A stretch of 64,000 nt of DNA. It comes from CAYYIS01 sp964470965. GTDB taxonomy: Bacteria; JAAXHH01; JABIQT01. Position 1 is the stretch's first letter; every line of letters begins with the position of its first letter. The notes beneath the pieces are model-generated. The model ran no database searches, had not been told where the DNA came from, and worked only from the letters and a program-made list of their open reading frames with translations. The stretch is taken from contig CAYYIS010000007.1 of assembly GCA_964470965.1 (NCBI GenBank), positions 62,001 through 126,000 on the forward strand, given 5' to 3'. Below are positions 18,156 through 27,299 of this stretch, in pieces. A program made the translations under genes and the position numbers.

Positions 18156-19112
18156 CTACCCTACCTGCTCCAGCACAAAATAATGCCCCGGATTCCAGGC
18201 CTGGCAAATCAGATACAATTGGTCTTTATGTTCATACCAGATGGCATTGTGGATATGGTCGGCCAGTTCGATCCCAAGGTCTTCTTTCGGACGGATCGTG
18301 GAGAGCACTTCATAGTTCTCGGCATCCAGGATATAGATCGGTGCCGGCCGGCCCTCCTGCGGGTCATCGAGACTGCCTACCAGCGCGTAGGCGCGTCCGC
18401 CGCGTTCCAAGAAGTCGATTCCGCACGGCTTGGATCCTGAAGGAATGCCGTAAGCGGCCGTAAAGTGGCCGTCCAACGTGAAATGTTCGAACCGGGCATG
18501 AGGTCGGTCGGCGATGGAAAGATGGCGTCCTGCCGGTACGGTATTCATGCCATGGGCCGTGCCGAATAAACCCGGGGCGTTGGGATCTTCGGTCTTGCCG
18601 GCGAAGGTGCTGGTCCACTGTTGGGTACTCATGTCAACGGTCGATATGTAGTTGGCGCCATATCCGTCCGCTACATACACAGTTTCACCCACAATGGCGG
18701 TATCGGTGGGTCGGAACGGTGCTTCTTCTTCGTTCTGATACTCTTCGAATTCCGGTCGGGAGAGGATGAAATCTACATTGCCTTCCAGGTCCAGCACCAC
18801 AACCATGGCGTCGCCGTTTGCCGGCATGATTAAACGTCGTTTGCCATCGAACGTGCCTATTTTTGTGCTGTGGAAGTTGATGGGTTTCAGATCTGACGGC
18901 AGGTCGATGATATCCTGGGACGTCAGGTCGGGAGAAATCCGCATCAGCCCGCAACCGGGCATACCGTAATAGATGTAACCGCCTGTTTCCCGGTCCACCG
19001 CAAAGCCGCCGTGCAGGTCTACCTCGCAGGGCAGTGCCTGTGACGGAAGCGTATATAAATTTTCACAAAGAGAAAACACAAACGACCCCTGGCCGCTTGT
19101 TTTCTTAGACAT
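18156..19112 (-). CDS. Beta-propeller protein of unknown function
   Basis: 318 residues without a signal peptide, made of repeated strand-turn units typical of NHL/SMP-30-like propellers: GGFAVDRETGGYIYYG, DTAIVGETVYVADGYG, GTAHGMNTVPAGRHLSIADR, PCGIDFLERGGRAYALVGS and the final DHIHNAIWYEHKDQLYLI. His-containing turns resemble metal-lined propeller centres. It may be a lactonase-like or carbohydrate-binding enzyme; no specific function is claimed. AGGAGG precedes the ATG. It lies between formaldehyde dehydrogenase and the ThDP enzyme on the same strand, bounded by a hairpin on each side. Confidence 0.7.
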   Translation of the reverse strand: MSKKTSGQGSFVFSLCENLYTLPSQALPCEVDLHGGFAVDRETGGYIYYGMPGCGLMRISPDLTSQDIIDLPSDLKPINFHSTKIGTFDGKRRLIMPANGDAMVVVLDLEGNVDFILSRPEFEEYQNEEEAPFRPTDTAIVGETVYVADGYGANYISTVDMSTQQWTSTFAGKTEDPNAPGLFGTAHGMNTVPAGRHLSIADRPHARFEHFTLDGHFTAAYGIPSGSKPCGIDFLERGGRAYALVGSLDDPQEGRPAPIYILDAENYEVLSTIRPKEDLGIELADHIHNAIWYEHKDQLYLICQAWNPGHYFVLEQVG

Positions 19113-19140
19113 GAGAGTCCTCCTGAAAAGCGGTGATGAG

Positions 19141-19185
19141 TGACGAGTGGCAGGTAAAAAGACAACGAGAACCTGTCACTCGTCA
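19141..19185 (-). promoter_or_regulatory. Intercistronic long hairpin after fdhA
   Basis: A 15-bp inverted repeat (TGACGAGTGGCAGGT / ACCTGTCACTCGTCA, one mismatch) around a 15-base loop lies 6 bases after the fdhA stop and 28 bases before the next start. No T run follows it on the minus strand, so it looks more like an mRNA-stabilising or processing hairpin than a terminator. Confidence 0.55.
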
Positions 19186-19191
19186 TTATTC

Positions 19192-20382
19192 TTACGCCGC
19201 GATGACGCCGTGCGGATCGATGATGAATTTCTTGGCCGCACCCTTGTCGAAGTCCTGGTAGCCCTGAGGGGCATCATCCAGGCTGATAACGGTGGCGTTG
19301 ACCGCATCGGCGATCTGGACCTTATCGTACAGGATCGCGTTCATCAACTGACGGTGGTACCGCATGACCGGACACTGACCGGTGGTGAACTGGTGTGACT
19401 TGGCCCAGCCCAACCCGATACGGATACCGAGCATGCCGATCTTCGCGTTGTCGTCGACACCACCCGGATCGCCGGTCACGTACAGCCCAGGAATACCAAG
19501 GGAGGCGCCGGCGCGGGTCACCTCCATTATAGAGTTGAGCACCGTCGCCGGGTGCTCCTGAGCCGAATCAGAGCCGTGGCCGCGGGCTTCAAAGCCCACG
19601 CAATCCACCGCGGCATCCACTTCCGGCTCACCGATGATGTTTTCGATCTGTTCTGCAAGCGTTGCTTTCTGGGTCAGATCCACCGTCTCACAGCCGAAGC
19701 TGCGTGCCTGTGCCAGGCGTTCCGGGATCATATCGCCGACGATTACACAGGCGGCGCCAAGCAGCTGACTGGAGGCCGCGCAGGCCAGACCGACCGGACC
19801 GGCCCCTGCGATGTACACGATAGTACCCGGTGCAACACCGGCAGAATAGGCGCCGTGAAAACCGGTCGGAAAGATGTCAGACAGAAGTGTCAGGTCCTTG
19901 ATCTTTCCCAGGGCCTGATCTCTGTCCGCGAATTTCAGAAGGTTAAAATCCGCGTAAGGCACCATCACATATTCCGCCTGGCCACCCACCCAGCCGCCCA
20001 TGTCCACATAGCCGTACGCAGCACCGGGACGGGCAGGATTTACGTTTAGACAGACACCGGTTTTTCCTTCTTTACACATGCGGCAACGACCGCAGGCAAT
20101 GTTGAACGGTACCGAAACAATATCGCCCACATCCAGGAATTCAACATCTCGTCCTTTTTCAACTATTTCACCGGTGATCTCATGTCCCAGGACGAGTCCG
20201 GCCGGTGCGGTGGTGCGACCCCGAACCATGTGCTGATCGCTCCCGCAGATGTTGGTAGCGACGACCTTGAGAATCACACCATGCTGGCACTGACGGGAAC
20301 CCAGCGCCAATTCCGGATAATCGATCGATTGTACCTCGACTTCACCCGGTCTGATATAAGCGACACCTCGATTGCTGGCCAT
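19192..20382 (-). CDS. fdhA: Glutathione-independent formaldehyde dehydrogenase
   Basis: 396-residue zinc-dependent medium-chain dehydrogenase that oxidises formaldehyde to formate with NAD+ without glutathione, like the Pseudomonas putida enzyme. Ligands visible: catalytic zinc C46 and H67 (GHE), structural zinc C97, C100, C103 and C111 (the spacing of the family), and the nucleotide loop AGAGPVGLACA near residue 180. The GGSRQCQHGVILK N-terminal region is also characteristic. ATG at 20382 is preceded by AAGGGGG; a longer frame to 20424 is unlikely. First gene of the operon with the propeller and ThDP enzymes, suggesting one-carbon or aldehyde detoxification. Confidence 0.9.
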   Translation of the reverse strand: MASNRGVAYIRPGEVEVQSIDYPELALGSRQCQHGVILKVVATNICGSDQHMVRGRTTAPAGLVLGHEITGEIVEKGRDVEFLDVGDIVSVPFNIACGRCRMCKEGKTGVCLNVNPARPGAAYGYVDMGGWVGGQAEYVMVPYADFNLLKFADRDQALGKIKDLTLLSDIFPTGFHGAYSAGVAPGTIVYIAGAGPVGLACAASSQLLGAACVIVGDMIPERLAQARSFGCETVDLTQKATLAEQIENIIGEPEVDAAVDCVGFEARGHGSDSAQEHPATVLNSIMEVTRAGASLGIPGLYVTGDPGGVDDNAKIGMLGIRIGLGWAKSHQFTTGQCPVMRYHRQLMNAILYDKVQIADAVNATVISLDDAPQGYQDFDKGAAKKFIIDPHGVIAA

Positions 20383-20411
20383 AGTTAGCCCCCTTGTACT
20401 ACGTGGTAAAG

Positions 20412-20440
20412 ATAATAATGACAAGCGTTCTGAACGGTAA
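20412..20440 (-). promoter_or_regulatory. Candidate fdhA promoter with embedded palindrome
   Basis: On the minus strand TTACCG (20440-20435) and TATTAT (20417-20412) are spaced by 17 bases. The spacer holds CGTTCTGAACG (20426-20436), a perfect palindrome with one central base, well placed for a repressor or activator. The -10 lies 30 bases before the fdhA start. Confidence 0.35.
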
Positions 20441-20548
20441 GTATCAGAGCACCTTCAAACAAACGGTCAGTAAGGATTCCATTGATTCAGAGTGAGAATA
20501 TATTGAGTGTATAGTCACACGGCACCTATTTCAAGAAAAAAATGATTA

Positions 20549-20790
20549 AAACGCCACAATCATTTTTTGCCTCGGCCTAAACTGTGTTCGGGCGCCACAA
20601 TACACGAGTATGGTTCCGATGTTCGTAGACGCCACCAGCATGAGCTCGGCGATAATCTGATAGCTGGCCGCCAGGAAAGGTTCTGGTCTGTTAGCATTCC
20701 GGGCAGGGATTCGAGGCCTGCCGCCATCACCGCATTGGTGGACGGAATCATGCTGGTATGTAGCACGGCTTTCAGAAGTTAGTGCCATTC
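20549..20790 (-). pseudogene. Relic of a FetB/UPF0014-type ABC permease
   Basis: The minus strand carries two pieces of the FetB (UPF0014) permease in different frames. The first reads VLHTSMIPSTNAVMAAGLESLPGML, matching the family IPTINSMMxxGLVSLPGMMTGQ core. A frameshift with a small deletion near 20685 leads to PFLAASYQIIAELMLV, matching the following PLxAVxYQIVxMF helix and its end. Upstream frames have stops. FetA/FetB export iron and respond to oxidative stress. No FetA ATPase lies next to it. A decayed gene rather than a sequencing error is likely because more than one disruption is present. Confidence 0.55.
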
Positions 20791-21019
20791 TTCTGCGATT
20801 ATTTTCACCTGGATATGGAGGGGTGACGTCGGCTAAACGCTGCGAATGACATCCGATTGCGTCAGGGAAGTGCCCATGGGGACGAGGCGTTGTTTCTGGC
20901 CAAGGAGAGACGCTGTGCATAGTCCGTGAGAGCCAGAACAAAGTAGGACTGTTTTCATCGGAAAATTCCAGATATTCGGGCTTGATGAATATCTCGGAAC
21001 CCAGTCTTATTCCTGCTCA

Positions 21020-21871
21020 CTATTGCCAGTTTTCGACGTTCTTTCTTTCCTCATGCTCGACCTTGAGCACCTGGGAGTGGAGGCTGGCAAGCCACTGCTG
21101 GCCTTCCTGCGTTACTTCGAGATAGCGAATGCCATCCCGGATGTAGTTGTGCACCACATCCCAGAAAAAGCCGGCATAATTCTTACGTAGCATCCCAGGA
21201 TTCTCGCATCCCAAGGCCACATTAGCTCCGACTTCTTCGAACTCATAAAACAGCGCTGGGATCTTGCGGATATAATCCGGATCGCCTAACTGGCCTATAA
21301 GATCCGCTGCTCGAACTAGGCCTGCAAGGTCATTCGTATTCTTGTACGCTTCATCATCTGGCGGTGGAAAGCGGGTCATTTCGATGTAGGAAGCGATACG
21401 GTCCGCGTCGATCAGGTGGTGTCCTTCGAATCGTTCATGTATGAATCTTTTGCCGCGCTCTATGTGGTAAGGATACAGAGAAGCGCAGGTACCTTCATCC
21501 GAGAACGGGACGCGCTCCTCTCCGATGCCAGTCGCTACGTCATGTTCCGTATCTCCCCGGCAGATCCCTTTTACAAAGCCGATATCATGGCAGAGGGTAG
21601 CAATTATAAAGTGAAGAAAATCAGCAGGGGAAACGCCTCCTTCTATCAGATGTTTACCGCGAATGAGCTGCTGGCCTGCAAGCGTAACCATGATGGCGTG
21701 GTCAAGATCATGAAAAAGAGTGTCGGTGGTAGCCATGTTTTCCAATGCCATCCGGGTCACATAGTTCAGAATTCCCGGCACTTCCGGATCCCAGGTTCCA
21801 TATGTTTGATTATATTCCTTCTGAATATTTTCAACCACCGAATCGATGATGACGGATCGAATGTTTAACAT
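21020..21871 (-). CDS. HD-domain metal-dependent phosphohydrolase-like protein
   Basis: 283 residues, all helical, with HD-superfamily metal ligands: a His in DTLFHDLDHAIMV near residue 54-58, the HD pair in TLCHDIGFVKG near residue 95, further His in PYHIERGKRFIHERFEGHH, and a late Asp in VRAADLIGQLGD. These fit a metal-dependent phosphohydrolase acting on nucleotides or cyclic nucleotides; substrate unknown. The ATG at 21871 follows GGGAG. It starts 92 bases downstream of the PFOR stop on the same strand, so cotranscription with PFOR is possible. Confidence 0.78.
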   Translation of the reverse strand: MLNIRSVIIDSVVENIQKEYNQTYGTWDPEVPGILNYVTRMALENMATTDTLFHDLDHAIMVTLAGQQLIRGKHLIEGGVSPADFLHFIIATLCHDIGFVKGICRGDTEHDVATGIGEERVPFSDEGTCASLYPYHIERGKRFIHERFEGHHLIDADRIASYIEMTRFPPPDDEAYKNTNDLAGLVRAADLIGQLGDPDYIRKIPALFYEFEEVGANVALGCENPGMLRKNYAGFFWDVVHNYIRDGIRYLEVTQEGQQWLASLHSQVLKVEHEERKNVENWQ

Positions 21872-21960
21872 TGGAGTGGTCTCCCTTGGCTTTGTTCTTT
21901 TAGTGTGGACAGTATCCCACAAAAACAATGGAGGGTATGGTCATTCGGTTCTACCAGCAA

Positions 21961-24900
21961 CTAACTAGCGTTTCCACCACCGTTGACACCTGAAGGCATC
22001 CTACGTAATTGACGTGCCCCCGTACCTTCCGCCACTTCCGCTACTTCCGTCGCTGCTTCGTGCCGTGATGCCAGGAACCCATCGACCGTAAGTTCACCAC
22101 TGTCTATTTTCTGTAGCAGGTCTCTCTGTTCGGCATAGTCCTCGTTGACGATTCCGGCTTTGCTTTGGAGCAGGCGCCAGGCTTTTCGCCGTTCCACACA
22201 GAAGAGAACCATCTGGCGGGACAGGATGTGGTATTCCGGCGATCCGTCGTCTTGGTATGCGATCGCGAAAACGCCCCGGTCGGGGATAAAAGACCGGTGG
22301 TTCGGATCCAGATACCTACGGTTCACCACATCGTCCATTGTTATCAGCATCAGCTTCTCTTCGAGTAGAATCAATTCTTTCACAGCTTCTTTTTGCACGA
22401 CCTTATGATGCAGGCGGAAGCGTGCTTCTGTGAACGCCCAGTGTACGACCGTGTAGGTATATTTCTGCTTTGTCACCGGTGCACGGTTCTCGTACCAGTC
22501 CTTAGTCTCCATAGGATTACCCTTGACGTTGAGCGCTTCTTGATACGTTTCACCCAGTTGTGGGTTGAATACGAATTCCGGCATGCCGCGGCTGTCGCGG
22601 ATACGCTGCGCTTGGAGCTGGGCACCCTGGTCAGGAACGCCGTGTTCGGGCTGGCACGTTGTAAAGGACTGGATAAAAGCGGTGCCCCGGTAGCAGAGGC
22701 CTTCCAGAATCGCCTGGTACAAGGCGGCTGAGTTGGCCATGGACACCTGCGCCACAAACGGCGACCCATGACCGCCGAGAAACGTTTCGGAGACTGATTT
22801 TTTCTCAGTGAGTTTACCTTCGCTGGCCACTCCGGCCTGGTTCATGTCGAATCCGCCGGTCATGGGTGAAGAGTCGGAGTTCTGCCCGCCGGTATTGGAA
22901 TACACTTGCGTATCCATAAGCAGCATCTTAACGTTCGGACGGTTCTGAAGAATTACCTTGGACACGTTCTGGTACCCGATATCGCCCATACCGCCGTCGC
23001 CGCCTACGACCCACACCTTGGGTAATTCCATGACTTCGTCGTTGGTCATCTGGGTATCGGAGAAATGGGTATACTGGAAGTACTCAGCTTCCGAATAGCC
23101 GGTTACGAACTCACCGAATATCATGTCAGCGAACCGCTCAGGCATCACGGACCGCCGGGCGTGGTTCTTCATGAAGCTTTCCCCGATCAGCCAACCGATG
23201 GTGGCTCCGTCCTGGAACAGCGAATTCATCCAGGGGTACGGATGAGGGTTACTCGGAGGCGTGGAGCCGTACACCGTGTTACAACCGGTGTGTGCGGCCA
23301 TGGCCATGACGGAATAGCCACTCGCTCCGGGTGCGTCCAGTATTTGAGGATGTCGGTGGTTCTCGGCGTCGTGACGCATGACCATAACTATTGCATTGAT
23401 GATATGTTCATCGGTGCCGTCGAAATGGGCTTCGATCTGAGAATTGGTATCCTTGACATCCTCGCCGCCATAGTCCATGAGCAGGTGCAGAATCGTCTTG
23501 GTAAACCAGGTATACGATTCTTCGTCTTGAACCATGAGTGCCTGGAGCCTTTCGACGCCGATCTTCTCCAGTTCCGCTGCTTTTTTTTCCAGTCGATCGG
23601 CTTTCGCAGCAAACACGGGACGCATATACGTCTCCGTCAATGTGGCGATGGAACGGAGGACCGATTTCTCACCGCATCCGGCGCAGGCTCCGTCACCTGA
23701 AACCAGGGCGGTGTATTTCGACTGCATCATAAGGTGATAACGTAGCGCTGCCGCTTTGGAGTCCTGTGGGGTCGATGGATTGAAGATGCCCATGTATTTC
23801 TGCGGCGTATCGTCCAGAAGGCTAAGGAACTTCGCGGCGGATTCGTATCTGCCGTGCAGTTCTTCCGATTCAGGTACCATCTTCAACGCTTCATGATCTC
23901 CGCAGGCGTCCACACATGCGGAACAGCCTTTGCATAGGTCACTCACGAAGATGGAGAAGATGCCGCCCGCGCCCGGATTCTTCTTTTCCAAGGCACCGAA
24001 GATCGCTCTCGTTTTGTTGTAGGCCAGAGGCAACGTGTCCATGATCGCGTCGACCTGATCCACCGCTTCTTCAGTGATGCCGTTTCCCTGCAGGGAGCGC
24101 ATTTCGTCGATAACCAGCAACTTGAATCGAATGTCGTTCTGCTTGTCTTTGCTTAGCTCCAGCATCTTTTTGCGGCAGGCAGTCTCGATGTCCGGGACTT
24201 TTGCCAGAAGCGCCTGTTTTGCGTTGCCGTCTGAAACATAGTACTGGATTGCGGTTTGCAGCACGGTGCTGATATCTTGAGCGGTATTGGGCAACGCGGT
24301 ATCCGGGCAGACCGTGATGCAGTCCATGCACTGCGTGCAATTTTCCTCGATAAACAGCGGAATTTCGCGTCGTGAAACGTATTTGCTGGAAGTAGCGCCG
24401 CTGCCTGCAGCCATCACACCAACGGATGCTAACGGACTGGCCGGCTGATTATAGCCATGGCCGGAACGGTACTCACGGTCGAAGTTTTCCATGCGGAACA
24501 TGGGGGGTTTGGTTGTCCCTTTCGTTCCGTTGCCGTTTTCAGCGGGTGCGGGCACCACATCCTCAATCGGTATCACTACCGAGCCCATGAAGCTGGATGT
24601 ATCCGGTGCGTTCATGCTGCCGCGTTCCACCTTGCGGACGTTGTTGAAGCCCGACCGCATGACAGTCATGTTCGATTCGACTACCGCCTCACCAAACCGA
24701 CCAAACTTCTTGTTATACTGGTTCAGGACCGTGTGCTCAAAATCTTCTTTTGTGATCTTGTAATCTTTCAGGAACGGCGAGACGCTGAAGAACGCGCCCA
24801 GGAAGGCGTTACCCTGCATACGGGTCTGCAGGTCCGGTCGCGTGGTGGCCTTCTTGGCGATCTCGAATCCGTTAAGGATATAAACCTGTATGTTCATATC

Positions 24901-26718
24901 ATGCACTTGCTGACGATATTTCCTCGGTATTCGCTGCCAGGCCTGGTCTGGCTCTTCATCGGATTCCCATACGAATGCACCACCTTCTTCCAGACCGTCA
25001 AGCGGATCGGAATGCAGAAAAATCTTCGGATCGCAACACAACACCACATTCACATGGTGCAAGTCGCAATTTACTCTGACCCGTTCCGGTGCCGCCACCA
25101 GGAAGTAGTTGGTGGGTGCTCCCTTCTTTTCAGATCCGTATTTGGGATTCGCACTAATGTGAACAATTTCCCCGAGATTCCCATTCTCGTCTACGATTTT
25201 ATCGCGCTTGGCCACGGCGTTCGAGAAATCGCCCAAGATCTCACCCAGGTTTTTTCCAGTGGTGATCATACCCCATCCGCCGATGGAATGAAACCGGACG
25301 GCGATGGACTGTTCAGGCAAGCAGGAGGGGATTTCAAGTGATTTTACGCCGTAAGGATGATCGATGCCAACGAAGAAAAAATTAACGCCTTCTCCGTATT
25401 TCTTCCCGTCGTTGCGGGCCAAATCGCCCTGTGAGAATTCGTAAGCACCTATTATGTCCTCGGGTCGAAAATCACGCGAACCGAGTCCATAGGCGCCGGA
25501 GACAATCTGAGGCATTTCGGTGGCCGGATCAAGTTTTTCCAGATGTTCGTAGTTGTTGACGAAATAATTGGCGGATGCCTTATTGAGGGCCAGCTTGACA
25601 TCTCGGGTAAGCGGATTGTCGCTGGATAGTGGTTCGTCCGTGCGTTCCAGGACGATGACCATCTTCTTGCTACGCAATGCTTTGATAATCGCGTTCTCGG
25701 GGAACGGTCGATACACATTGACGTGGATGACTCCCACCTCAATGTCACGAGTATCACGCAGGTGATCGATGACCGCTTCAATGTTCTCAGCAGCGGAGCC
25801 CATCACTACGAATACGGTATCCGCCTTTTCACAGTTGTGTTCGGAGATAAGTCCGTAATGCCGTCCGGTCAACCGGCCGTATTCTTCATAGGCCTGTTCC
25901 AGGAACGGCAGGATGTCTTCGGAAAAATTGTCGCGCCGAGCCGCTACGCCGTTCATGTAGTGTTCCTGATTTTGCACCGTACCCAGCATCACGGGATGCT
26001 CCAGGTCGATCATAGCAGGCACACGCCGGCGTGTGGGGCCAAACAGGATACGCTGGGGTTCGGTAGGACATTCGATAATGTCATCGGCGCGGCCCAGGTA
26101 TTCGCGGATCAGTTCCGGTTCCGGTTTCAGGAAGGTGCGCTCCAAGTGGGTCGTGAGGAAGCCATCCTGCGCGTTGATGCCGGGATTAAGGCTTAGCTCG
26201 GTAACTTTACGGAGAATGATGGCCTGATCCACCGCCTGTTGTGCGTCCTTACCGAATAAAATGGTCCAGCCGGCATCTAGGATCGCGTAAATGTCGTCAT
26301 GGCCGCAGTGTACGTTCAACGCGTGTTTGGTCAATGCCCGGGCACCCACTTCCACGACCATGGTGCTGAGTTTGCCAGGTGCATGGTAATACTGCTCCGC
26401 GCCGTAGACCAGCCCCTGTCCGGAGGTAAAGTTGACAGTCCTCTTTCCGGTCACCGACATGGCAATAGCACCGCCTTGAGCGGCGTGCTCTCCTTCGGCT
26501 TCGATGGCCAGAATGGATTCACCCCAGGCCGTCAATGCTCCCTTTGCATATGCATTCTGATAATATTCCCCCATCTCGGTAGAAGGTGTAATGGGATAGA
26601 ATACGCCGCCTTCGGAAATCTGTACTTCAGTGGCAGCGACCAACTGATTACCGTTGGTCGTGACCCGCTTGCCGGGATATCGTGGTTTTATGGCGCTTTG
26701 ATCATTTGAACCCGCCAT
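21961..26718 (-). CDS. nifJ: Pyruvate:ferredoxin (flavodoxin) oxidoreductase, extra-long
   Basis: A 1585-residue single-chain PFOR converting pyruvate and CoA to acetyl-CoA and CO2 with reduced ferredoxin. Order seen: PFOR domains I-II (from about residue 20, GGVFYPITPSTEM), gamma domain (VRFHSIGGWGMITTGKNL near 500), two [4Fe-4S] motifs CTQCMDCITVCP near 796 and CKGCSACVDACG near 929, then the ThDP domain with GDGACAGCGEKS near 1011 and GGDGGMGDIGYQN near 1240. Classical enzymes are about 1170-1200 residues; the extra length is about 115 residues between the two clusters, about 100 inside the ThDP domain and about 180 at the C terminus. The ATG at 26718 is preceded by GAAAGG. Confidence 0.92.
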   Translation of the reverse strand: MAGSNDQSAIKPRYPGKRVTTNGNQLVAATEVQISEGGVFYPITPSTEMGEYYQNAYAKGALTAWGESILAIEAEGEHAAQGGAIAMSVTGKRTVNFTSGQGLVYGAEQYYHAPGKLSTMVVEVGARALTKHALNVHCGHDDIYAILDAGWTILFGKDAQQAVDQAIILRKVTELSLNPGINAQDGFLTTHLERTFLKPEPELIREYLGRADDIIECPTEPQRILFGPTRRRVPAMIDLEHPVMLGTVQNQEHYMNGVAARRDNFSEDILPFLEQAYEEYGRLTGRHYGLISEHNCEKADTVFVVMGSAAENIEAVIDHLRDTRDIEVGVIHVNVYRPFPENAIIKALRSKKMVIVLERTDEPLSSDNPLTRDVKLALNKASANYFVNNYEHLEKLDPATEMPQIVSGAYGLGSRDFRPEDIIGAYEFSQGDLARNDGKKYGEGVNFFFVGIDHPYGVKSLEIPSCLPEQSIAVRFHSIGGWGMITTGKNLGEILGDFSNAVAKRDKIVDENGNLGEIVHISANPKYGSEKKGAPTNYFLVAAPERVRVNCDLHHVNVVLCCDPKIFLHSDPLDGLEEGGAFVWESDEEPDQAWQRIPRKYRQQVHDMNIQVYILNGFEIAKKATTRPDLQTRMQGNAFLGAFFSVSPFLKDYKITKEDFEHTVLNQYNKKFGRFGEAVVESNMTVMRSGFNNVRKVERGSMNAPDTSSFMGSVVIPIEDVVPAPAENGNGTKGTTKPPMFRMENFDREYRSGHGYNQPASPLASVGVMAAGSGATSSKYVSRREIPLFIEENCTQCMDCITVCPDTALPNTAQDISTVLQTAIQYYVSDGNAKQALLAKVPDIETACRKKMLELSKDKQNDIRFKLLVIDEMRSLQGNGITEEAVDQVDAIMDTLPLAYNKTRAIFGALEKKNPGAGGIFSIFVSDLCKGCSACVDACGDHEALKMVPESEELHGRYESAAKFLSLLDDTPQKYMGIFNPSTPQDSKAAALRYHLMMQSKYTALVSGDGACAGCGEKSVLRSIATLTETYMRPVFAAKADRLEKKAAELEKIGVERLQALMVQDEESYTWFTKTILHLLMDYGGEDVKDTNSQIEAHFDGTDEHIINAIVMVMRHDAENHRHPQILDAPGASGYSVMAMAAHTGCNTVYGSTPPSNPHPYPWMNSLFQDGATIGWLIGESFMKNHARRSVMPERFADMIFGEFVTGYSEAEYFQYTHFSDTQMTNDEVMELPKVWVVGGDGGMGDIGYQNVSKVILQNRPNVKMLLMDTQVYSNTGGQNSDSSPMTGGFDMNQAGVASEGKLTEKKSVSETFLGGHGSPFVAQVSMANSAALYQAILEGLCYRGTAFIQSFTTCQPEHGVPDQGAQLQAQRIRDSRGMPEFVFNPQLGETYQEALNVKGNPMETKDWYENRAPVTKQKYTYTVVHWAFTEARFRLHHKVVQKEAVKELILLEEKLMLITMDDVVNRRYLDPNHRSFIPDRGVFAIAYQDDGSPEYHILSRQMVLFCVERRKAWRLLQSKAGIVNEDYAEQRDLLQKIDSGELTVDGFLASRHEAATEVAEVAEGTGARQLRRMPSGVNGGGNAS

Positions 26719-26768
26719 TGTATTTTTTGCCTTTCTATTATTGGGTATATGAGCCCTGAAAACCAAAT

Positions 26769-26801
26769 CGCCGGTTTCAGAACCATTGAACAAAACCGGC
26801 G
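26769..26801 (-). promoter_or_regulatory. 5'-leader hairpin of the PFOR gene
   Basis: A perfect 9-bp stem (CGCCGGTTT / AAACCGGCG) with a 15-base loop lies about 50 bases before the PFOR start codon. Being in the likely leader, it could be a translational or transcript-stability element. No poly-T follows on the minus strand. Confidence 0.45.
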
Positions 26802-27299
26802 AAGCATTGTCTAGAAAATACTAGAGTGATGTAATCAAGGCGTACGTTAAATTTAGAATTTTTGTAACACTATAATTTAACCCTTTATGCTTCAACTGCA
26901 CATCAACAAAGGCAACGTCAACAAAGAATCTAACAATATTTAACATCATAATGTACAATGGATCACCAGGTTTTGTCAATTAGAATAATTAGATAGTAAC
27001 TATTCGTACAAAGACTTGGTGATATGTGGGATCGATTGAGATGAATTTGGTTTTTCCGATCGACCCTCTTCAAAATCTGTCCTGAATCTCAGCGTATGCT
27101 TACGATCCAAGGGAGCGGCCATGGTTCATGCCTGGACACAGCGGCCATGGTTCATGCCTGGACACCCCAAACATGAGTATGGTTGCACCGGAACCGTGCT
27201 GGTCACACATACCGTTATTCGGGGCACACAATCTAATGCGTGGGATGCTGAATTCCGGTCTGTTCCGGGTTCGCGAACTATCTGTAGAGTAGGTGCCGA
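26802..27299. other. AT-rich spacer between PFOR and TauD genes
   Basis: About 500 bases with no convincing gene. The part 26830-27000 is AT-rich and includes weak promoter-like elements facing PFOR (TTGAAG and TATAGT on the minus strand, about 15 bases apart). Its other half holds a tandem duplication. Confidence 0.4.
27115..27166 (+). repeat. Tandem 26-bp duplication
   Basis: Two adjacent 26-base copies beginning GCGGCCATGGTTCATGCC and ending GGACAC(A/C), identical except for the last base, at 27115-27140 and 27141-27166. Non-coding. It may be a recent slip duplication or two copies of a binding site. Confidence 0.8.

Noticed and set aside
24457..25341. Long open frame antisense to the PFOR gene
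   Set aside because: Shadow of a certain gene; composition reflects the opposite strand's codon use.
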